Shown here: positions 8,700-17,398 of the stretch, in pieces | Layout: each line of letters opens with the position of its first letter | How positions within the stretch are numbered: the stretch's first letter is position 1 | The notes under the pieces: generated by a model | What the model saw: only the letters and a program-made list of their open reading frames with translations | The model's database searches: none | What the model was told of the DNA's origin: nothing | Made by a program: the position numbers and the translations under genes | From: JAWHTC01 sp032586155 | GTDB lineage: Bacteria; Pseudomonadota; Alphaproteobacteria; Rhodobacterales; Rhodobacteraceae | Assembly (NCBI RefSeq): GCF_032586155.1 | Contig: NZ_JAWHTC010000004.1 | Location: 1 to 64,000, forward strand | Length of the DNA stretch: 64,000 nucleotides | Reading direction: 5' to 3'

Positions 8700-9172
8700 G
8701 AAACACCTCGCACATTTGAGTCAGCCGCGCCGCTTAAGCAAAGTCTTCCAACCTGGTTCGCCACAGTGTGTCAAACTAAGGCGTTTTCAGACCGGGGCGT
8801 CGGTGCGGGCTGACGGAAGAAGTGTAGCCGTTCTTGGGCCAAAGCGCCAAGGGTACTGGGGGAGGTGCGTGCGCGGCACCAGTTCTAGGTCGTCAGCGTC
8901 GGTGCGCATCAGCTACCAAAACATTGCCCGAACTACGCGGAATGACCGCTTGGTCCGCGTTGCAGCCGTTCGCCCTGAGCAAATGCCGCGTCGTCCCACG
9001 AAGGTCTGGTTTGGGGAAGCTGCGCTGCAGCGACCACGGAGACCATCAAAGGCCGGTTTGGGCCGAAACCGGTTGTTGCTTGGACCGTCGCAAATGGCGG
9101 CTTCGTCCCGCACAGCCGACATTTGTGTTGAAATCCTGGAAAGTCCGCTTCGACTTTGAAGCTTTTCTCACT
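8700..9172. other. Gap of 473 bp with decayed repeat fragments
   Basis: No gene supported although several frames are open. It contains CTGGAAAGTCCGC (9136-9148, identical to 2908-2920) and CGGCTTCGTCCCGC (9098-9111, one mismatch to 7013-7026). These shared words show a common source for the non-coding DNA of this region. Confidence 0.45.
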
Positions 9173-11185
9173 CTACCGCCACAAAGGTGCAAACCCAGCA
9201 AACAGCCCCTGCAGTTTTGATACCATCCGGTTCACCGCCCCGGGATGGGGAATATCCCCTTCGGCCAGCCGCGTCACGGCAATTTCGACCGGGCAGGGCA
9301 GGCCGGTTTTCGGATCGACATAGCGCGGGTAGTCGATCAGTGCCGCATGCACTAATCCCTCAAGAGTAACCTGCACCTTGCGCCGCGCAGGCACTTCGCC
9401 CAGGTCCCTGGTCAGGCCCCAGCCTGCATAGAAGGGCGCGCCGGTACAGGTTACTTTCACGCCCCGGAGCAGCGCTTCGAAGCCCAGAAGCGAGGTCATG
9501 GTCCAGACCTCGTCGACTTCCTCCAAAAGAGCCACCGGATCGGCCCGTTCCAGCACCACGTCCGCCAATCCGCCCGCCGCGACGGTGCCGTCCCGCAGCC
9601 CGCTTTCCACGTCCGGGTGCGGCTTGTAGAGGATCACCGCGTCGGGGTTGGCCGCGCGTGCCGCGTTCAGAAGCGCCATGTTGGTGTTGATCTTACCCGC
9701 GCCGCAGCGGATCGAGGCATCGTCCTCGACCTGTCCGGGCACCAGGATCCGCCGCCCGGCGGGCAATTCGGGCGCGTCGCCACCCAGGTTGTACTTGCTC
9801 ACCCGTAGCGCGCGGATCTTGGCCGTTAGCCGCTCGGCCCGCCATCGCTGGTCCGTTCGTAGATCGGCCCGCTTGGCAATGAGCCGTTCCAACCGGCTCT
9901 CGCGGGACGGGTCGTAATATATCCCAAGATCGTCCGTGACCAGTGACACAGGCGGTACCAGATCGGCCCCAAGGCCCCTTGAGCGCAGGAACCCGTCTTC
10001 GATCCGCACAACGTCGCGCTCCGGATCGGCCTTGCCAGCCCAGACCATGCGGCGGCGCTCTCCGGCGTCGCGCGTTGTGCGACCGAACACCATCCGCTTG
10101 TGCCGGCCAAAGAACTTCTGGAACGGCGCGCGTTTCCAAAGCCGAATATCCTCGCCCATCCAGCCATGCCCGTCCTCGCGCCATTGCCGTGCCATGGCTT
10201 CGGCCGCGTCGATTGCCTCTTCCAACGTGCACAGGCGGTCGTCATAGGGCGACACCCATGTTGGGTGCAGGATCATCGCCGCGGCAAAAAGTTGCGCCCG
10301 GGTGAGGCGCCGCCCGCGCCGCGGCATGGGGTGCGGATTTCGATCCTCGCTCAACCCCCAACCGGCATAGAAGGGTTGGCCAAACACCACCGGCCTGTGC
10401 CCGGCCAATATCGCCTCGTATCCCAGTTGCGAGGACACGGTATAGACGGCAATCGCCCCCTCCAGCAGGTCCCATGTCGACACCGGAGCGTCAAAGAAGG
10501 AAACCCGCCCTTTGGCGTCGTCCTCTTCGAAATAGCCCTGCCGGAAGCCCTGCACGGTTTCGGGATGGGTCTTGATCAGGATGCGCTGGGCCGGGTGATC
10601 TTCCTGGGCATAATACAGCGCCTCAAGGAAGGAATTACGGTCGGCATTGCCATATTTCACCGAGGCATCACCCCGGGTCTGATCGATCACCAGGACATAG
10701 CCCGGCACGGGCACCTCGTGGCCCGGATCGGTGGCGAAATACTTGGTCAGATGCGCCTCTTTCAGCCGCTCGATGGCACCGCGCGCCCTGTTCAGAAGCG
10801 CCGTGTCGTCCAGCGGGTGATTGGCCAGCAGGTGCTCAAGGTCTGATGGCGCGGTGGCATCGAAATGTACGCCACGCGTGTCGATCTGCAGACCCAGCGG
10901 CAGCTCTCCGGCACGTCCGGGCAACAGTGAGCGCAGAAAAGCGTCTTCGACCCGGACGATCCCCGCGCCAGTCTTTTCGGCCACCGCCTCGCCGCGCGCG
11001 GCATAGGGCGAACGGCCCCAGACTGCGATCAGGTCCTCCGACCCGGGTTTGCCCAGGCTCAGATCATACCCCGCAAGTGACAAGATCCGACGCACTTGTC
11101 GCTGTTTCAAGAAGCCCGCGTTAAAATAATAAAGCCGCCGGGGATGGTCGCTCCCGGCGGCTTGATCGTTATGGTCGTTTTGCAA
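9173..11185 (-). CDS. kpsC: KpsC-type capsule beta-Kdo transferase, two-domain
   Basis: About 670 aa. The frame runs upstream into the OPX gene, so I place the start at TTG 11185, just after GGAG, following that gene's stop; nearby codons are possible. Two homologous halves are visible: KTHPETVQG, SSQLGYEAILAG and QPFYAGWGL (about residues 206-277), and KPHPDVESG, SLLGFEALLRG and APFYAGWGL (about 520-590). E. coli KpsC has the same two-domain build and adds alternating beta-linked Kdo residues to the lipid anchor of group 2 capsules. It forms an operon with the OPX gene (11197-12354). Confidence 0.88.
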   Translation of the reverse strand: MQNDHNDQAAGSDHPRRLYYFNAGFLKQRQVRRILSLAGYDLSLGKPGSEDLIAVWGRSPYAARGEAVAEKTGAGIVRVEDAFLRSLLPGRAGELPLGLQIDTRGVHFDATAPSDLEHLLANHPLDDTALLNRARGAIERLKEAHLTKYFATDPGHEVPVPGYVLVIDQTRGDASVKYGNADRNSFLEALYYAQEDHPAQRILIKTHPETVQGFRQGYFEEDDAKGRVSFFDAPVSTWDLLEGAIAVYTVSSQLGYEAILAGHRPVVFGQPFYAGWGLSEDRNPHPMPRRGRRLTRAQLFAAAMILHPTWVSPYDDRLCTLEEAIDAAEAMARQWREDGHGWMGEDIRLWKRAPFQKFFGRHKRMVFGRTTRDAGERRRMVWAGKADPERDVVRIEDGFLRSRGLGADLVPPVSLVTDDLGIYYDPSRESRLERLIAKRADLRTDQRWRAERLTAKIRALRVSKYNLGGDAPELPAGRRILVPGQVEDDASIRCGAGKINTNMALLNAARAANPDAVILYKPHPDVESGLRDGTVAAGGLADVVLERADPVALLEEVDEVWTMTSLLGFEALLRGVKVTCTGAPFYAGWGLTRDLGEVPARRKVQVTLEGLVHAALIDYPRYVDPKTGLPCPVEIAVTRLAEGDIPHPGAVNRMVSKLQGLFAGFAPLWR

Positions 11186-11196
11186 AGTCTCCGGCC

Positions 11197-12354
11197 TCAG
11201 CCGCCAAGCGCTTCGACGCCTGACGTTACCGTTCCGACTGACCCCAGCGTACCGGTGATGGCCGAAATCATCTTGTTCCATTGGGTGAACGGGGCCTCGG
11301 TGACGTAAAGCGTGTCACCGTCGCGGATCACGAAATCACGCGCCAGGAACATGCCGTTGGGCTGGGTCAGGTCCAGCACGTAGACCAGCCGCTGTGCGCC
11401 CTGCAAATCGTTGCGGCCCAGCACGTGGTTGGCAATCTCTGCCGGTTCGTTGCGGAAGACAAAGACGCCGGTCGGATCGGCACTGGCCGAGGCCAGACCG
11501 CCCACCTGGGCAATCGCTTCCACTGCACTCAGCGAATGGGTTTCGAACTGCACCTGGGTCTGGCCGCCGGTGGCGCCCAAAGCGGTAAAACGGCGGGTGT
11601 CCTCTTCGACCAGTATCCTGTCGCCACCGCGCAGGGCGATGTCCAGCTCAGGGTCCTGATAGAGGTCCTGCAACCACACTTTTGAGTGCTGGTTGCCCCG
11701 GATCACGGTGATCTGGGCAATTTCGGGCTCAATCGAGATACCGCCAGCGCGGGCCAGCATTGTGGTCAGTGTCCGTGTCGGGCGCTCGATCGCGTAGACC
11801 CCCTGGCCGCCCACGGCACCGACAAGGCTCACCGTGGCGCCGTCACCGGCCATGCGGCGCACCTCGACCTGCGGGTCCGGGGTCTGCTCTTCCAGCTTGC
11901 GGGTGATGATCCGGCGGATCGCCTCGGGGGTGTTACCCGCGGCGCGGATACGACCTGCATACGGGATGAAGATATGGCCCGAGCCATCTACCTGGATCTC
12001 GGCCAGCGTCGCCGCACCGCCACCGGTACCGGCTGCGCCGCCGGTGCCCAAAAGCGGGTCGTCGACGTTTTCCCAAACCGAGATACCAAGCGTGTCGCCG
12101 GGGCGGATCGTGTCTGATCCAAGGACGCCGGCGCGCTTGAATTCCTCGGAGAAGCCCAGGGCGGGCACCACCGCGGTGGCCCGGGTCACCCGATCATTGA
12201 CGGCTACGATAAACGCATCGCCCTTGCGTTGGACCGAGCCTTCGTAAATTTCTCTCTTGGTCGGACCAACACGCGGCAGGCCACATGACGAAACAACCGC
12301 CAAAGCGGCTACAAGCGCGGCAATCCGCGCCCAACGGGTGTTCTCGGGTTTCAC
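11197..12354 (-). CDS. Outer-membrane polysaccharide export (OPX, Wza/KpsD family) lipoprotein
   Basis: 385 aa from GTG 12354. A lipoprotein signal ends in VVSSCG (Cys at about 24). Then comes a polysaccharide export domain (DTIRPGDTLGISVWENVDD ... VDGSGHIFIPYAGRIRAAG), followed by soluble ligand-binding beta-grasp repeats (VSLVGAVGGQGVYAI, LTTMLARAGGI, and AVEAIAQVGGL further on). Members form the periplasm-spanning outlet of capsule exporters. It sits between kpsS and kpsC, so it is the capsule outlet. The inner-membrane ABC exporter (kpsM/kpsT/kpsE) is not in this window. Confidence 0.9.
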   Translation of the reverse strand: MKPENTRWARIAALVAALAVVSSCGLPRVGPTKREIYEGSVQRKGDAFIVAVNDRVTRATAVVPALGFSEEFKRAGVLGSDTIRPGDTLGISVWENVDDPLLGTGGAAGTGGGAATLAEIQVDGSGHIFIPYAGRIRAAGNTPEAIRRIITRKLEEQTPDPQVEVRRMAGDGATVSLVGAVGGQGVYAIERPTRTLTTMLARAGGISIEPEIAQITVIRGNQHSKVWLQDLYQDPELDIALRGGDRILVEEDTRRFTALGATGGQTQVQFETHSLSAVEAIAQVGGLASASADPTGVFVFRNEPAEIANHVLGRNDLQGAQRLVYVLDLTQPNGMFLARDFVIRDGDTLYVTEAPFTQWNKMISAITGTLGSVGTVTSGVEALGG

Positions 12355-12470
12355 TGCTCGGTCTCCTCGACCTGTTCTTTTTCTGCCTCGGACTCAGCAC
12401 TTTGCGCGCTGTAGTTGAGGTAAAGCTAGCCGATAAATGAGGAAAAATCCAGCGCTAGACCTTGTGTGGG

Positions 12471-13763
12471 TCAGTTCACCAACCGCAACTGTTGCCTCGG
12501 AGCCGCGGTGCCCTTGGCCAGCGCGTCATAGGGGTCTTCCGAATTCAGCATCAGATCGACCACCATCCGCATCAACTGTCGGCGGCCCTGCGCCGAATAG
12601 AACCCCCCCGCAACCTGGCTGGTCTCCAGCAGATACCTGCGATACTCCTGATAGGCGCGCCGGTCCGGACGGCTGGCGCATTGGAAAAACTCCGGTAACG
12701 GCTGGGTCGAGACGAACTCGGGCTTGTCATAGACCGCGCTGCCGAACACCTTGATCGGAATGCCGCGCCACAGCACCTGTTGCGCGGCGGTCGAGTTGAC
12801 GGTCACAGCACTGCGCGCATCGTTGAGAAGCTGAGCCAGCTTGCCGCCCCGCACGTAATGCACGCGGTCTTCAACCCCATTTTCCCGCGCCAACTGTCGG
12901 ATCACCTTGCGCTGTGGCACCCGGCCGTCCTCCAGCGGATGTGCTTTGAAAACAAGGTGGTGATGTCTCGGCGCGCCCTCGGCGAACCCGCGCACCATAA
13001 CCTCGAGGAAGTCGCGCATCGAGGCAAAGGGCGAATGCATCTGGAACGAGCTGTCATGCTCGAGCTGCAACAGCGCCAGGTGATAGGGAAACCCGCCCCA
13101 GCGGATGCGCAACGTCGCAAGCCGCCGTTCCATCGCTTGCAGCGGCATCAGCAGGAGGCGTTTGAGGTAAAGCTGAAATTCCTTAGTCACCGGCAGGTCG
13201 CGATGTGGCCTGAAATTGTGATAATCACCATTCCTAAACATCACGAACCAATGATAGAGCGCGCCATAAAACACATGCTGGCGCATGTCGCCCCACCGCG
13301 CCGGGGGTAGGGGGGCGTCCATGTCGGACTGCTCCAGTGCCTTGCGCATCTCGGCAACACTCATGTCCATCAATCGCGAATGCCCGTTTGAGCCCCCCCG
13401 TTCATAGGTCACCCAATAGGGACGCAGGTAGCCCTCTTCGAACACATGCACACTCAGACCCATCTCGTGGGCAATTTCCACCGCCTCGGCATGAATACGC
13501 CGCGTGTCGCCGTAAAGCACGATATCGGTGATACCCTTGTCGGCAACAATCCCGGCGAAGGTCTTGGCCCAGGCATCCTGGCCGCCGCGATAGGGAATAT
13601 AGCTGTTGCGGTCGAACCAGAAGGCCCGGTCGCCCGCGTTGAACCCCACCCGCCAGATATCGGCGCCCGCCTGGCGCAGCATCTTGCCCAGGTGGTGAAA
13701 GAATGGCCCGTGCGGCCCCTGCAGGAACAGGAATGTTCGATTGTCGCCGGTGATCGTTACCAT
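12471..13763 (-). CDS. kpsS: KpsS-type capsule polysaccharide Kdo transferase/export protein
   Basis: 430 aa from ATG 13763 (MVTITGDNRTFLFLQGPHG), chosen because the family starts there; the frame continues 36 codons upstream without similarity. Motifs: FLQGPHGPFFHHLGKMLRQ, YGDTRRIHAEAV, VFEEGYLRPYWVTYE, VFKAHPLEDGR and VNSTAAQQVLWRGIPIKVFG. KpsS adds the first beta-Kdo onto phosphatidylglycerol in group 2 capsule systems, before KpsC extends it. It is upstream of the OPX and kpsC genes on the same strand and divergent from ribE. Confidence 0.9.
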   Translation of the reverse strand: MVTITGDNRTFLFLQGPHGPFFHHLGKMLRQAGADIWRVGFNAGDRAFWFDRNSYIPYRGGQDAWAKTFAGIVADKGITDIVLYGDTRRIHAEAVEIAHEMGLSVHVFEEGYLRPYWVTYERGGSNGHSRLMDMSVAEMRKALEQSDMDAPLPPARWGDMRQHVFYGALYHWFVMFRNGDYHNFRPHRDLPVTKEFQLYLKRLLLMPLQAMERRLATLRIRWGGFPYHLALLQLEHDSSFQMHSPFASMRDFLEVMVRGFAEGAPRHHHLVFKAHPLEDGRVPQRKVIRQLARENGVEDRVHYVRGGKLAQLLNDARSAVTVNSTAAQQVLWRGIPIKVFGSAVYDKPEFVSTQPLPEFFQCASRPDRRAYQEYRRYLLETSQVAGGFYSAQGRRQLMRMVVDLMLNSEDPYDALAKGTAAPRQQLRLVN

Positions 13764-13909
13764 TTTTCTCACATACGCAGGAAAGGTTGATTTTCGTTTT
13801 TTCAGCGCGCTTCGGAAAAATATGGCCCCAATCGGGGCGGTGCGGCAAGGGCTTTCTTGCACGCGTCCCACGCCCGCGCTAGGGGTTTTGCTGAAACGGA
13901 GGGGTTCGA

Positions 13910-14497
13910 ATGTTCACAGGCATCATCACCGATATTGGCAGTGTGAAAGAGCTGGAAAAACGCGGCGACCTGCGCGCCCGGATCGGCACCGGTTATGACA
14001 CTTCCGGCATCGACATCGGCGCTTCGATTGCCTGCGATGGAGTCTGCCTGACGGTGATCGCTCTGGGGGACGACTGGTTCGACGTGGAAATCAGCGCCGA
14101 GACCGTTTCGAAAACCAACCTGGATACCTGGGAACACGGTCGGGCGTTGAACCTGGAGCGTGCTTTGAAGGTCGGCGACGAGCTCGGCGGTCATATCGTC
14201 TCCGGACATGTCGATGGTGTGGCGGAGATCATTAAGATGGTGGACGAAGGCGACAGCACCCGCTTCACCTTCCGCGCCCCCGAGGCCCTAGCTCGCTATA
14301 TTGCACCGAAAGGTTCGGTGGCCCTCAATGGCACTTCGCTGACGGTGAACGAGGTCAAGGGATGTGATTTCGGCGTCAACATCATCCCCCACACTAAGGA
14401 GGCCACCACTTGGGGCCGCGCTGCCGTGGGCGACCGGGTGAACCTCGAGATCGACACCTTGGCCCGCTACGTGGCGCGGTTGCAGGAGTTTTCCTGA
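13910..14497 (+). CDS. ribE: Riboflavin synthase alpha chain
   Basis: 195 aa. Two lumazine-binding beta-barrel repeats: the first starts MFTGIITDIGSVKE, the second GGHIVSGHVDGVAEI (about residue 88). Signature pieces CDGVCLTVIAL and LNGTSLTVNEV are the paired dimer motifs. It converts two 6,7-dimethyl-8-ribityllumazine into riboflavin plus the pyrimidinedione. ATG 13910 follows GGAGGGG. Length is normal. No FMN riboswitch was seen in the 146-bp upstream region shared with kpsS. Confidence 0.95.
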   Translation: MFTGIITDIGSVKELEKRGDLRARIGTGYDTSGIDIGASIACDGVCLTVIALGDDWFDVEISAETVSKTNLDTWEHGRALNLERALKVGDELGGHIVSGHVDGVAEIIKMVDEGDSTRFTFRAPEALARYIAPKGSVALNGTSLTVNEVKGCDFGVNIIPHTKEATTWGRAAVGDRVNLEIDTLARYVARLQEFS

Positions 14498-14550
14498 TCC
14501 GGTGGAGCGCTGGCGCGCGCAGTTTGGTATGCGTTCAGGCCACGCAGGCC

Positions 14551-14569
14551 TTGGGGGCTCTGCCCCCAA
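14551..14569 (+). terminator. GGGGGC-TCT-GCCCCC hairpin after ribE
   Basis: Perfect 8-bp arms TTGGGGGC and GCCCCCAA around loop TCT, 53 bp after the ribE stop, followed by ACCCCTGAG. A sister copy lies at 39004-39024. There is no T-run, so it may act as an RNA-stabilising or Rho-related element and not as a classical terminator. Confidence 0.5.
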
Positions 14570-14670
14570 ACCCCTGAGACAATTCAGGTCAGGTGAAAAA
14601 CATATTCATGAAACATGTTGCGTTCTCTGCAATGGTCCCGGCATAATACCTGCCAACCAGGGAGGACATC

Positions 14671-15642
14671 ATGACACTCATTCGCCCCAGCCGCCGGGAT
14701 ATCCTGAAACTTGCCGCCATTGCGCCGGGCCTTGCGCTGCCCGCTGTGGCACGGGCTGGCCTGGGCGCAGGCGCCGCCGCCAACCCGGCACATTTCCGCT
14801 TCTCGATCGGCGAGGCGCAATGCACCGTGATCTCGGACGGGTTCTTTTCCCAGCCGGTCGGCGATCTTGGCGTCAACGCCGACCGCGCCGCGGTTGAGGC
14901 CGCAATGGCCGCGGCTTTCCACCCGGGCGAGGGCAATTATGCCCATACCAATCACCTGTTCGTCGAACTGGGCGAGGCCAAGGTTCTGGTCGATGTCGGC
15001 TCGGGCTCGCGCTTCTTTGATACGACGGGTCGGCTTGTGGCCAACATGGAAGCGGCAGGGATCGACCCCGCGTCGATCACCCATGTCTTTATCACCCATG
15101 CCCATCCCGACCATATCTGGGGCATCCGCGACGATTTCGACGAACCAATCTTCCCGGACGCCGAGTACATCATCGGCGAGGTCGAGCACGGTTACTGGAT
15201 GCAGGACGGGCTGGTGAACAATGTCGCCCCCGAGGATCAGCAGTTCGTTGTCGGCGCGGTCAACTCGATCAATGCCGAGGGTGTGGAGTGGACCATGATC
15301 AAGGATGGCGGTGAGATCGCACCGGGCATTTCGGTGATGAACTCCTTTGGTCACACCGCTGGTCATATGAGCCTGCGGGTGGACAGCGGCGGCAAGCAGC
15401 TCATCGCGCTGGGCGACAGCTTTGCCCAGACCTGGATGAATTTCGCCCATCCCGACTGGTACAATGGCATCGACGCCGACCCGGCCCAGACCGTAGCGAC
15501 CCGCAACGGTATCCTGGATATGGCGGCGAGCGACGAGATTGCCCTCATCGGCTATCACTTCCCGTTCCCCGGTGTCGGCCACGTGGTTCGTGACGCGGGC
15601 GCCTATCGCTTTGTTCCGGCGGTCTGGCAATTCCGCGGCTAG
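14671..15642 (+). CDS. Tat-exported MBL-fold metallo-hydrolase
   Basis: 323 aa. The N-terminus has a twin-arginine signal (SRRDILK at about residues 8-14, hydrophobic stretch, cleavage near ARA). The metallo-beta-lactamase core has THAHPDHIWG (first zinc site), a later histidine in FGHTAGHMS, the ALGDSFAQTW aspartate, and a late IGYHFPFPGVGHV. Members with this layout include lactonases and sulfatase-like hydrolases; the substrate is unknown. Ribosome binding site GGGAGG precedes ATG. It sits between ribE and ribB on the same strand but has no known role in flavin synthesis. Confidence 0.88.
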   Translation: MTLIRPSRRDILKLAAIAPGLALPAVARAGLGAGAAANPAHFRFSIGEAQCTVISDGFFSQPVGDLGVNADRAAVEAAMAAAFHPGEGNYAHTNHLFVELGEAKVLVDVGSGSRFFDTTGRLVANMEAAGIDPASITHVFITHAHPDHIWGIRDDFDEPIFPDAEYIIGEVEHGYWMQDGLVNNVAPEDQQFVVGAVNSINAEGVEWTMIKDGGEIAPGISVMNSFGHTAGHMSLRVDSGGKQLIALGDSFAQTWMNFAHPDWYNGIDADPAQTVATRNGILDMAASDEIALIGYHFPFPGVGHVVRDAGAYRFVPAVWQFRG

Positions 15643-15718
15643 GGGAGAGGTGACGAAACGGCGCTCTGGTCAAGCCCTGTCGCCTGCGCTATGGCGCGTG
15701 GGAATATGAGGAAATGCC

Positions 15719-16849
15719 ATGACCACAGCCTATGACACCCCCGGCGCCATCGAGGCGTCCCTGCGCGACGCAATCACGCCGATCGAGGATATCATCGCCG
15801 GTGCCGCCAAGGGCCAAATGTATATCCTTGTCGATCACGAGGATCGCGAGAACGAGGGCGACCTGATCGTTCCGGCGGAATTTGCCGATGCGGCGGCGGT
15901 GAACTTCATGGCGACTCATGGCCGGGGTTTGATTTGCCTGCCAATGACCAGCGACCGGATCGAGCATCTAGGCCTGCCGATGATGGCGGTGAACAACTCG
16001 TCCCGCATGGAAACCGCATTTACGGTCAGCATCGAAGCCCGCGAGGGTGTCACCACCGGCATCTCCGCCGGCGACCGGGCCTTGACCATTGCCACCGCGA
16101 TCAATGAACAGAACACCATGGCCAGCCTGGCCACGCCAGGCCATGTCTTTCCGCTGCGCGCCCGCGCCGGCGGCGTACTTGTTCGCGCCGGCCATACCGA
16201 AGCGTCGGTCGATATCTCGCGCCTGGCCGGGTTGAACCCGTCCGCCGTGATCTGCGAGATCATGAACGAGGATGGCACCATGGCGACCCTGCCGGACCTG
16301 GTGGAGTTCGCCAAGCAACATGACCTCAAGATCGGCACGATCAGCGACCTGATCGCCTATCGTCACAAGCACGACAACCTTGTGCGTGAAGTCCGCAAGC
16401 AAACCGTCACCTCCGAGCATGGCGGCGATTGGGACATGCGCGTCTTTGCCGACCAGATCACTGGCACCGAACATGTCGCCCTGATCAAGGGCGATATTTC
16501 CACCTCTGACCCGGTCATGGTCCGCGCCCATGCGCTGAGCGAGGTCGAGGATGTTCTGGGCCTTGGCCCCAGCCCCTCGGACACGCTGCCGAAGGCGATG
16601 AACATTATTGCCGAAAAGGGCCGCGGTGTGGTGCTGTTGTTCCGTGAACCGCACCCACGGCTTGATTTCGGCGAAGAGGATGACGCGCCGAAGATCGTGA
16701 AACGCACCGGACTCGGCAGCCAGATGATGGCAACGCTTGGCCTCAGCGAGATGATTTTGCTCACCGACTCGCCCTCGACACGTTATCTTGGCATCGACGC
16801 TTACGGGCTGTCGATTGTCGGCACCCACCCGATCCATAACGGAGTCTGA
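15719..16849 (+). CDS. ribB: 3,4-dihydroxy-2-butanone 4-phosphate synthase fused to a degenerate GTP cyclohydrolase II domain (RibBX type)
   Basis: 376 aa. The N-terminal half is a complete RibB: VDHEDRENEGDLIVPAEF (Mg/substrate loop), HGRGLICLPM and RAGHTEASVDI. It makes the four-carbon unit of riboflavin from ribulose 5-phosphate. The C-terminal half aligns with GTP cyclohydrolase II (HVALIKGDIS, MNIIAEKGRGVVLLFRE, GLGSQMMATLGLSEMILLT) but the zinc-binding CX2G...CxC cysteines are missing: that stretch reads VRAHALSEVEDVLGLGPSP. It therefore should not open GTP, and a separate ribA is needed. It starts an operon with ribH (3-bp gap) and nusB. Confidence 0.92.
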   Translation: MTTAYDTPGAIEASLRDAITPIEDIIAGAAKGQMYILVDHEDRENEGDLIVPAEFADAAAVNFMATHGRGLICLPMTSDRIEHLGLPMMAVNNSSRMETAFTVSIEAREGVTTGISAGDRALTIATAINEQNTMASLATPGHVFPLRARAGGVLVRAGHTEASVDISRLAGLNPSAVICEIMNEDGTMATLPDLVEFAKQHDLKIGTISDLIAYRHKHDNLVREVRKQTVTSEHGGDWDMRVFADQITGTEHVALIKGDISTSDPVMVRAHALSEVEDVLGLGPSPSDTLPKAMNIIAEKGRGVVLLFREPHPRLDFGEEDDAPKIVKRTGLGSQMMATLGLSEMILLTDSPSTRYLGIDAYGLSIVGTHPIHNGV

Positions 16850-16852
16850 GCC

Positions 16853-17398
16853 ATGGCCACCACCGAATATACGATGCCGCGCGCCAAATTGGACAAGCCG
16901 GTGAAACTCTTGATCGTGGCCGCGCCGTTTTATCGCGAGATCGCCGACGACTTGATCAAGGGCGCCACTGCCGAGATCGAGGCCGTGGGCGGCACATACG
17001 AGGTTATCGAAGTTCCCGGTGCGCTGGAGATTCCCACAGCCATCGGCATTGCCGAGCGGATGTCGAATTTCGACGGCTATGTTGCGCTGGGCTGCGTGAT
17101 CCGTGGTGAAACCACCCATTATGAAACGGTTTGCAACGACTCGTCGCGCGCCATCCAGATGCTGGGCCTTCAGGGTTTGTGCATCGGCAACGGCATTCTG
17201 ACCGTGGAGAACGAGGCCCAGGCCGAGGCCCGTGCCAATCCCGAAAAAATGAACAAAGGCGCAGGCGCGGCCGCTGCGGCCTTGCATCTCATCTCGCTTG
17301 CCCATAAGTGGGGCGGCGCCCGCAAAGGGGTAGGTTTCCTGCCCGACGGTGAAGAATACCAGATCGCGGGCGAATTGAAGGACGACCCCACCGCATGA
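16853..17398 (+). CDS. ribH: 6,7-dimethyl-8-ribityllumazine synthase
   Basis: 181 aa. Motifs of lumazine synthase: LIVAAPFYREIADDLIKGA (about residue 18), VIEVPGALEIPTAI, ALGCVIRGETTHYETVCND (with the catalytic His in TTHYE), and GNGILTVENEAQA. It condenses the RibB product with the aminouracil. The C-terminal tail (KWGGARKGVGFLPDGEEYQ) is about 20 residues longer than in the 160-aa enzymes. It overlaps nusB by ATGA, indicating translational coupling. Confidence 0.95.
   Translation: MATTEYTMPRAKLDKPVKLLIVAAPFYREIADDLIKGATAEIEAVGGTYEVIEVPGALEIPTAIGIAERMSNFDGYVALGCVIRGETTHYETVCNDSSRAIQMLGLQGLCIGNGILTVENEAQAEARANPEKMNKGAGAAAAALHLISLAHKWGGARKGVGFLPDGEEYQIAGELKDDPTA

Noticed and set aside
12355..12425. 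Frame encoding AQSAESEAEKEQVEETEQ that overlaps the OPX start as GTGA
   Set aside because: It looks like protein and ends in a coupling overlap, but has no usable start codon after the preceding TAG.
13764..13909. FMN riboswitch upstream of ribE or ribB
   Set aside because: The conserved RFN element pieces are absent from the regions before ribE, the MBL gene and ribB.
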